Shown: piece by piece, positions 1 to 3,241 of the stretch | Layout: every line of letters starts with the position of its first letter | Position numbering within the stretch: position 1 is the stretch's first letter | NCBI GenBank assembly: GCA_944389715.1 | Contig: CALXNI010000092.1 | Coordinates: 1-5,549 of the forward strand | Direction of reading: 5' to 3' | DNA: 5,549 nucleotides | Source: an uncultured Clostridia bacterium | GTDB lineage: Bacteria > Bacillota > Clostridia > TANB77 > CAG-508 | Made by a program: the position numbers and the translations under genes | The notes under the pieces: generated by a model | Databases searched by the model: none | Told to the model about the DNA's origin: nothing | The model's input: only the letters and a program-made list of their open reading frames with translations

Positions 1-96
1 GGTCGCCGTGGGCGGCGACCCCTACAACGTTTGCAATTAATTTGCTGTTTGCGGGCGGGTGTGGAACCCCGCCCCTACAACGTTTGCAATTAATTT
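1..96. repeat. two tandem GC-rich hairpin repeats with a shared CCCCTACAA tail
   Basis: Two hairpins are each followed by the same 25-nt tail beginning CCCCTACAACG (19-43 and 72-96). The first stem is GGTCGCC/GGCGACC (1-7 with 14-20, 7 bp). The second is GGGCGGG/CCCGCCC (53-59 with 68-74, 7 bp). The stem sequences differ while the tail is identical, which is the pattern of a palindromic intergenic repeat family with compensatory stem change. A third member lies at 2272-2300. GC content is far above the surrounding DNA. No reading frame or promoter is visible here. Function is unknown; a small non-autonomous mobile element is an inference. Confidence 0.8.
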
Positions 97-130
97 CTAA
101 TCTCCAACCTCTAATCTCTAATCTCTAAAC
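97..130. repeat. degenerate heptanucleotide tandem tract (CTAATCT)
   Basis: Units of exactly 7 nt follow one another: CTAATCT (97-103), CCAACCT (104-110), CTAATCT (111-117), CTAATCT (118-124), then CTAAAC. The same 7-nt rhythm with other unit sequences recurs at 2233-2267 and inside 4081-4187. No coding potential is seen. Confidence 0.75.
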
Positions 131-152
131 AACAAATTACAATTAAACGTCC

Positions 153-217
153 GGAAATTTCAGGACAGTCCCTAGAATTTCCCTTTGGAAAATTCAGGAC
201 AGTCCCTGGAAAATTCC
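153..217. repeat. two copies of the GGACAGTCCCT repeat, overlapping a gene 3' end
   Basis: Copy A (153-182) and copy B (187-217) both have the form GGAAA(A/T)TT-CAGGACAGTCCCT-(A/G)GAA...TTCC, a core flanked by GGAA/TTCC arms in inverted orientation. The core has imperfect dyad symmetry (AGG-AC-A-GT-CCCT). A third copy with a perfect palindromic core is at 2306-2320, and the 17-mer beginning GGACAGTCCC is identical between copy A (163-179) and that copy (2309-2325). The repeat supplies the last codons and the stop of the cyclo-ligase gene. Cores of this type accompany REP/IS200-like elements in other bacteria, but no transposase is in view. Confidence 0.75.
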
Positions 218-744
218 TCATAATCACAAACAATTTTATCCATCTTTATATCCGTCTTTTCAATGTCTATTTCTTCACATATGCATTTGCTATATACTAG
301 TCCTATTTTTATACCATTATAGTTTTGTAAAAACTTATCATAAAATCCTTTTCCATATCCAATTCTATTATTTTGTTTATCAAATGCAACTCCTGGAACA
401 ATACATATACTGTTTTTAAAATTTGTTACTAAGTTATTTGTTATTGGTTCTAATATATTAAATTTACCTTCTTTTAAATCATTTAAACTGGTAATATAGT
501 AGAATTTTATAATATCCTGCTCGCATTTTGGAACAGCTACTTTTTTACCAATTTTTAAACCATATTCTATTAGCTTAAAAGTATCTACTTCGTCTTTTAA
601 TGATACATATGTTAAAAACAAATTACTTTCTTTATATTCTTTTAAACTAATAACTTTGTTGAATATTTTATCATCTAATTCTTTTTTGTCATTTATATTT
701 TTTCTAATCTCTTTATACTTGTTTCTTAAAATTTGTTTATTCAT
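172..744 (-). CDS. 5-formyltetrahydrofolate cyclo-ligase (methenyl-THF synthetase)
   Basis: This cytosolic enzyme converts 5-formyltetrahydrofolate to 5,10-methenyltetrahydrofolate with ATP hydrolysis, returning a storage or inhibitory folate to the one-carbon pool. Visible hallmarks are the basic N-terminal segment LRNKYKEIRK (residues 6-15), the family core VPGVAFD (116-122) and the nucleotide/folate loop RIGYGKGFYDKFL (127-139). The length of 190 aa is normal for the family (also called fau/ygfA/yqgN or MTHFS). ATG at 742-744 is the only sensible start; an AAGGAAG lies 13 nt upstream, a long spacing, so translation may depend on coupling to the membrane-protein gene ending 28 nt before it. 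The C-terminus is odd: residues 179-190 and the TAG stop are encoded by the GGACAGTCCCT repeats, so the ancestral protein probably ended near Glu177-Phe178. The first ten codons have a diverged second copy at 1576-1635. Family assignment is confident; the coupling is inferred. Confidence 0.93.
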   Translation of the reverse strand: MNKQILRNKYKEIRKNINDKKELDDKIFNKVISLKEYKESNLFLTYVSLKDEVDTFKLIEYGLKIGKKVAVPKCEQDIIKFYYITSLNDLKEGKFNILEPITNNLVTNFKNSICIVPGVAFDKQNNRIGYGKGFYDKFLQNYNGIKIGLVYSKCICEEIDIEKTDIKMDKIVCDYEEFSRDCPEFSKGKF

Positions 745-772
745 AATATAAACTTATCTTCCTTTTCTACTT

Positions 773-1573
773 TTATAACTGTTCTTTAATCTTTCCTCTT
801 AAATCTTCGTATACGTTGAACATAAAATCAATATCTTCTGCCTCTTGATCATTTTCTGCCCATACAGCTGTATAATATTCTCTGCTAATTAAATGTTCTT
901 CTCTTACTTCTGTAATATCTACTTGTACTTCATCGTCTACTTCAATAAGTTCTAATTCTTCTCCATTGTATTTAAAGAAAATTAAGTCCAAATTTTCCTC
1001 TGATAGTGTTTCTGTATGAATTAATATGTAACAATATTTTTTATTTGGTGTTAATGAATAATTCATATTGCTAACGCATACATAATATTCATCTTCTAGT
1101 CTCATCTGTGCTTGAGTCTTATCATCTAAGGCGTCAAATTTATAATAATATGTTGGTTTGTCTTGTAAGTTATAGTCATAAACCATATAGTAAGTAACAT
1201 GTGTAAAAACTGAATTGTAATTTACATCTAAAAATTTTTCTTTATTTATTTCAAAATCATCTACTATTAGATTTAAGTCCCAATTAACATATTTATCTTT
1301 TTCATATCCTCTAGTTTGAGCATTTGGATATATTTTTATTTTATAATACATTGGTTTTTCTGACAGTTTTGTAAGTTCTGCTGTATCCTGGCGAACTAGC
1401 AAAGTTATGAAAAGTCCATATATTGATAAACCAATCCCTAATATTTCAATTGTTCTCATATATATTTTTTCTTTGTTTTTAACTATCTTGTCCCATATTA
1501 TATCCCATTTTTTAGTCTTTATATTTCTATTATTCTTAACATTTTTATGATTTCTTCTTCTACTATTTTTCAA
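773..1573 (-). CDS. unrecognised single-pass membrane protein, basic N-terminus
   Basis: I do not recognise a family for this 266-aa protein. It has a very basic, Asn/Lys/Arg-rich N-terminal 38 residues (RRRNHK at 5-10, KTKK at 19-22). One hydrophobic segment follows (about 41-60, TIEILGIGLSIYGLFITLLV), then roughly 200 residues rich in Tyr and acidic residues and probably beta-rich. The C-terminal stretch 190-266 is notably acidic. By the positive-inside rule the basic tail is cytoplasmic and the large domain faces outward. The start is TTG at 1571-1573, chosen because AAGGAGA (1581-1587) sits 7 nt upstream. The stop codon of the 19-codon ORF at 1576-1635 falls 2 nt before it, suggesting termination-reinitiation coupling. 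The stop codon is 28 nt from the cyclo-ligase start. Function unknown; an operon with the cyclo-ligase is inferred from spacing. Confidence 0.8.
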   Translation of the reverse strand: MKNSRRRNHKNVKNNRNIKTKKWDIIWDKIVKNKEKIYMRTIEILGIGLSIYGLFITLLVRQDTAELTKLSEKPMYYKIKIYPNAQTRGYEKDKYVNWDLNLIVDDFEINKEKFLDVNYNSVFTHVTYYMVYDYNLQDKPTYYYKFDALDDKTQAQMRLEDEYYVCVSNMNYSLTPNKKYCYILIHTETLSEENLDLIFFKYNGEELELIEVDDEVQVDITEVREEHLISREYYTAVWAENDQEAEDIDFMFNVYEDLRGKIKEQL

Positions 1574-1575
1574 TA

Positions 1576-1635
1576 TTAATTCTCCTTCTTTTTTCTTATA
1601 TCTAAATATTTATTTCTTAAAATTTGTTTATTCAT
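1576..1635 (-). CDS. 19-codon leader ORF, partial copy of the cyclo-ligase 5' end
   Basis: The ORF encodes MNKQILRNKYLDIRKKKEN and stops at TAA (1576-1578). The cyclo-ligase at 744 begins MNKQILRNKYKEIRKN. The first 23 coding nt are identical; codons 8, 9 and 13 then differ only synonymously (AAT/AAC, AAA/AAG, ATA/ATT), codons 11-12 are LD instead of KE, and R14 and K15 match. AAGAGG (1641-1646) is a good ribosome binding site 6 nt upstream. The codons for KKEN contain the AAGGAGA that serves the membrane-protein start at 1573, so this ORF reads through that signal and ends 2 nt before the next start. It is either a remnant of a second cyclo-ligase allele cut by arrival of the membrane-protein gene, or a retained coupling leader. 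Whether a stable peptide is made cannot be told. Confidence 0.6.
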   Translation of the reverse strand: MNKQILRNKYLDIRKKKEN

Positions 1636-1650
1636 AATTACCTCTTAATT

Positions 1651-1659
1651 ATTATAGCA
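1651..1659 (-). promoter_or_regulatory. extended -10 promoter of the leader/membrane protein/cyclo-ligase operon
   Basis: On the minus strand TGCTATAAT (1659-1651) is a perfect extended -10. The -35 at 16-17 nt is poor (TTCATC/ATTCAT), as expected for extended -10 promoters. The predicted start near 1644 leaves only about 9 nt before the leader ATG at 1635. A 6-bp inverted repeat AGCATA-AA-TATGCT (1656-1669) overlaps the TGC, a possible operator. Confidence 0.6.
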
Positions 1660-1691
1660 TAAATATGCTTTTGATGAATTAAAAAAATTTA

Positions 1692-1720
1692 TTGACATAT
1701 AATATTTAATATAGTATACT
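1692..1720 (+). promoter_or_regulatory. strong promoter of the antitoxin RNA
   Basis: TTGACA (1692-1697), a 17-nt spacer and TATACT (1715-1720) give a near-consensus housekeeping promoter on the plus strand. Predicted transcription start is A1727. The -10 lies in a perfect 16-bp palindrome, ATATAGTATACTATAT (1709-1724). Confidence 0.85.
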
Positions 1721-1747
1721 ATATTTAGCTAAAGCAAAGAGTTGTTT

Positions 1748-1765
1748 GTAAGATGACCATTGCTC
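1748..1765 (+). other. direct repeats DRa and DRb in the antitoxin RNA
   Basis: DRa GTAAGATGAC (1748-1757) and DRb ATTGCTC (1759-1765) are separated by one C. They are the interaction segments complementary to the toxin mRNA start region, whose plus-strand copies are at 1918-1936. Confidence 0.8.
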
Positions 1766-1796
1766 GAGATATGTTGACCGCATATCTCTTTTTTTT
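1766..1796 (+). terminator. intrinsic terminator of the antitoxin RNA
   Basis: GAGATATG (1766-1773) pairs with CATATCTC (1781-1788) in an 8-bp stem. The loop is TTGACCG, and eight T follow (1789-1796). The loop begins with the U-turn pattern YUNR (UUGA). Confidence 0.9.
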
Positions 1797-1798
1797 GT

Positions 1799-1826
1799 AA
1801 AAAAAAGCGGTTGACCAGACCGCTTT
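1799..1826 (-). terminator. intrinsic terminator of the toxin mRNA
   Basis: On the minus strand AAAGCGGT (1826-1819) pairs with ACCGCTTT (1811-1804), 8 bp. The loop is CTGGTCA (1818-1812), and the U-tract totals eight U (1806-1799, the first three within the stem). It lies 2 nt beyond the end of the antitoxin terminator, so the two transcripts are tail to tail with separate hairpins. Confidence 0.9.
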
Positions 1827-1839
1827 GATTAGTTTTGCT

Positions 1840-1929
1840 CTAATCTTGAGTTTTTTGGCTTTCTTCTTGATTATTATTACTAAGTAACAATAAAACAATT
1901 AAACGCCAAATTAATTCGTAAGATGACAA
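1840..1929 (-). CDS. 29-aa hydrophobic peptide, candidate type I toxin (Fst-like by context)
   Basis: The predicted peptide begins MSSYE, has a hydrophobic stretch LIWRLIVLLLL (residues 6-16) interrupted by Arg9, and ends in a polar tail (17-29: Asn-rich, then Gln/Glu/Ser, ending KTQD). A short membrane-active segment plus a hydrophilic charged C-terminus is the layout of Fst-type toxins, although the Fst family sequence itself is not recognisable. The start is TTG (1927-1929), with AGGAGG (1938-1943) 8 nt upstream. An in-frame GTG at 1936-1938 abuts the SD and is therefore disfavoured. The stop is TAG, 14 nt before the terminator stem. Its own promoter (1979-2007) and terminator give a mRNA of about 174 nt, mostly untranslated. 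The antitoxin RNA copies the antisense of its start region. The ORF, signals and complementarity are seen; toxicity is inferred from architecture. It may insert in the membrane. Confidence 0.75.
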   Translation of the reverse strand: MSSYELIWRLIVLLLLSNNNQEESQKTQD

Positions 1930-1936
1930 ATTGCTC
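1918..1936 (-). promoter_or_regulatory. antitoxin target site across the toxin start codon
   Basis: The plus strand reads GTAAGATGAC-AA-ATTGCTC, matching DRa and DRb of the antitoxin RNA (1748-1765) apart from two A in place of one C between them. In the mRNA the site covers the SD-start spacer, the TTG start codon and codons 2-4, so pairing would block initiation. Confidence 0.8.
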
Positions 1937-1937
1937 A

Positions 1938-1971
1938 CCTCCTCTCATAAAGATTTCCTTTATGAAAAGGA
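1938..1971 (-). promoter_or_regulatory. 5' hairpin sequestering the toxin ribosome binding site
   Basis: The mRNA 5' end can fold into one long hairpin. UCAUAAAG (1965-1958) pairs with CUUUAUGA (1952-1945) around a GAAAU loop. The helix continues with UCCUUU (1971-1966) against GAGGAGG (1944-1938), using G-U pairs and one bulged A, for 14 bp in all. The whole SD is inside the helix. A competing small hairpin, TCCTTT/AAAGGA (1971-1956 on this strand), could form first during transcription. This is the role of the 5' stem-loop in Fst mRNA. Confidence 0.65.
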
Positions 1972-1978
1972 TAGTTTT

Positions 1979-2007
1979 ATTATATCTACTAAATATATAA
2001 AAATCAA
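1979..2007 (-). promoter_or_regulatory. toxin promoter
   Basis: TTGATT (2007-2002), a 17-nt spacer and a perfect TATAAT (1984-1979) lie on the minus strand. The predicted start is A1972, which puts the SD-sequestering arm at the very 5' end of the mRNA. Confidence 0.8.
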
Positions 2008-2132
2008 CGATTTGCTTACATTTTTTCCCATTTTTATATAATTAATCTTTTATAAAATATATCTCATACAATAATTTATTTCTCCATTGCTACTTTTCAT
2101 TTTTATTTCTTAAATCTTGACAATGGCACATT

Positions 2133-2208
2133 TGGCTGGGGTGGTAGGATTCGAACCTACGAAATGTCGGAGTCAGAGTCCGATGCCTTACCGCTTGGCG
2201 ACACCCCA
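2133..2208 (-). tRNA. tRNA-Gln (anticodon CUG)
   Basis: The 76-nt tRNA has an encoded CCA. The acceptor stem is TGGGGTG/CACCCCA with discriminator G, the D-arm is GCC/GGC, the anticodon stem is TCGGA/TCCGA with loop CTCTGAC (anticodon CTG at 2174-2176), and the T-arm is GTAGG-TTCGAAT-CCTAC. It decodes CAG. Sequence identity with bacterial tRNA-Gln is high through the D-arm and T-loop. No clear promoter or U-rich terminator hairpin flanks it. Confidence 0.95.
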
Positions 2209-2211
2209 ATG

Positions 2212-2232
2212 TAAATTTGTTTTGCAAATTTA
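2212..2232. repeat. 8-bp AT-rich hairpin in the tRNA 5' flank
   Basis: TAAATTTG (2212-2219) pairs with CAAATTTA (2225-2232) around a 5-nt loop, starting 4 nt upstream of the mature tRNA 5' end. It could be a processing-related leader structure or the edge of the adjacent repeat island. Confidence 0.5.
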
Positions 2233-2267
2233 GTGAAAAGTGAAGAATGAAGGGTTAACAATTAAAT
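2233..2267. repeat. degenerate heptanucleotide tract (GTGAAGA-type)
   Basis: Five 7-nt units follow in register: GTGAAAA (2233-2239), GTGAAGA (2240-2246), ATGAAGG (2247-2253), GTTAACA (2254-2260) and ATTAAAT (2261-2267). They fit a loose consensus starting RT and rich in purines. Confidence 0.6.
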
Positions 2268-2271
2268 GCTC

Positions 2272-2300
2272 GGGTCGACAGGGTCGTCGACCCCTACAAA
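2272..2300. repeat. third GC-rich hairpin repeat with CCCCTACAA tail
   Basis: GGGTCGAC (2272-2279) pairs with GTCGACCC (2286-2293), 8 bp, and is followed by CTACAAA. The layout is that of the two copies at 1-96, with a different stem sequence but the same tail start. Confidence 0.8.
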
Positions 2301-2303
2301 TGA

Positions 2304-2325
2304 TTTAGGGACAGTCCCTAGAATT
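2304..2325. repeat. third GGACAGTCCCT repeat, abutting the sufB stop
   Basis: The core TAGGGAC-A-GTCCCTA (2306-2320) is a perfect palindrome around a central A. The string beginning GGACAGTCCC (2309-2325) matches copy A at 163-179 over 17 nt and overlaps the first bases of the sufB stop codon (2324-2326). Confidence 0.75.
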
Positions 2326-3241
2326 ATTTCAAAAAGCCTTGTATTATTTGTTCTTCTGCTTCTTTTTCGCTTAGTCCTAATGTCATTAATTTTGTTAGTT
2401 GCTCTCCTGCTATTTTTCCAATTGCTGCTTCGTGTACTAAATTTGCTTCTACATTATTTGCTATAATTTTGGGTATTGCAATTACTTTTGCTTTATCTTT
2501 TATTATTGCATCACATTCCACATGTCCAAAGCATTTTGAATTTCCTACAACATTTGATTTAAATTCTTGAACTGATTTATCTACAGCTACTGATCTAGAT
2601 GTTACATGTGTGCTGGCATTTTCTCCATTTAGTTCTACTTCAAATTCTGTTTTTGCAGTTTGAGTTCCATGTGTCATTATTTTTTCAGATACTACTAGAT
2701 TTGTATTATCTTCTAAAATTCCCTTTGTAACTCTTATTGTAGAATCTACTCCTTTTATTTGTACGCTCTCCATTTCTAGCAAGCTACCTGATTTTAAATG
2801 TACTTCTGTTACAGGATTTAGTACTCTTTTCCCTGTTCCCTTTCCTTCTCCATAATGTTTTTCTATATATCTTACTTTTGCTCCTTCTTCTAAGAAGAAT
2901 CTATGAATTCCATCATGCTGTGAGTCTTTATGATGGTCGTTATGTATTCCACAGCCCGCTATAATTACTACATCTGCATTTTTACCAATGTAAAAATCGT
3001 TATATACAACATCTTTTAAGCCACTTTCTGTAATTATAACCGGAATATGTACAAATTCAAATTTTGTATTTTCTTTTACAAAAATATCTATTCCTGATTT
3101 ATCTTCTTTTGTCACAATGTTTATATTTTCTGTAATTTGTCTTTATATTCCTTTACCATTTTTTCTGATGTTGTATGCGCCTTTAGGAGTACCGTTTATA
3201 TCTGCTACTTCTTTTAATAATTCTATATCTACATTATCCAT
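2324..3241 (-). pseudogene. sufB: SufB/SufD-family Fe-S scaffold, interrupted by in-frame TAA at codon 33
   Basis: SufB-type proteins form the scaffold on which Fe-S clusters are built, driven by the SufC ATPase. The ATG is at 3239-3241, with AGGAGG (3250-3255) 8 nt upstream, and overlaps the sufC stop by 8 nt. Codons 1-32 (LLKEVADINGTPKGAYNIRK at residues 8-27) continue in the same frame, after a single TAA at 3143-3145, into RQITENINIVTKEDKSGID and the rest of the protein. Without that stop the product would be 305 aa, the size of the short clostridial scaffold (SmsB type). Family traits include GCGIHNDHHKDSQHDGIH, RYIEKHYGEG and the C-terminal HEAAIGKIAGEQL. Only the 263-aa piece from GTG 3115 is open, with no ribosome binding site. 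The stop is a real TAA also used by neighbouring genes, so recoding is unlikely. It could be a recent nonsense mutation or a sequence error. Confidence 0.85.

Larger units (their letters stand above)
1727..1796 (+). ncRNA. antitoxin RNA of a par/Fst-like type I toxin-antitoxin module (RNAII analogue)
   Basis: This predicted 70-nt RNA runs from the consensus promoter at 1692-1720 to an intrinsic terminator ending in eight U. It has no ORF. It contains GTAAGATGAC (1748-1757) and ATTGCTC (1759-1765). The same two strings occur on the plus strand at 1918-1927 and 1930-1936, antisense to codons 2-4 plus the G of the start codon, and to the SD-start spacer, of the 29-codon toxin gene. Its terminator loop UUGACCG can pair over 6 nt with GGUCAA of the toxin mRNA terminator. 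RNAII of the pAD1 par locus has the same size class (about 65 nt), convergent orientation, two direct repeats and terminator-loop contact. The architecture is seen; regulation of the toxin is inferred. It should repress translation in trans, as the paired segments are not one contiguous overlap. Confidence 0.8.

Noticed and set aside
1895..1905. 11-mer ACAATTAAACG inside the toxin gene, identical to 139-149 in the repeat island
   Set aside because: Too short and AT-rich to claim homology; here it is explained by toxin codons.
1936..1938. GTG as toxin start (32 aa)
   Set aside because: It overlaps the SD with no spacing, whereas TTG at 1929 has an 8-nt spacing and sits in the antisense target.
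3113..3115. GTG as the true start of a shorter sufB
   Set aside because: No SD precedes it, and the upstream 32 codons plus a good SD and ATG are clearly part of the same family protein.
3143..3145. Stop-codon recoding or readthrough of TAA
   Set aside because: TAA ends sufC, sufB, enolase and the membrane protein in this same window, and no recoding structure or suppressor tRNA is visible.
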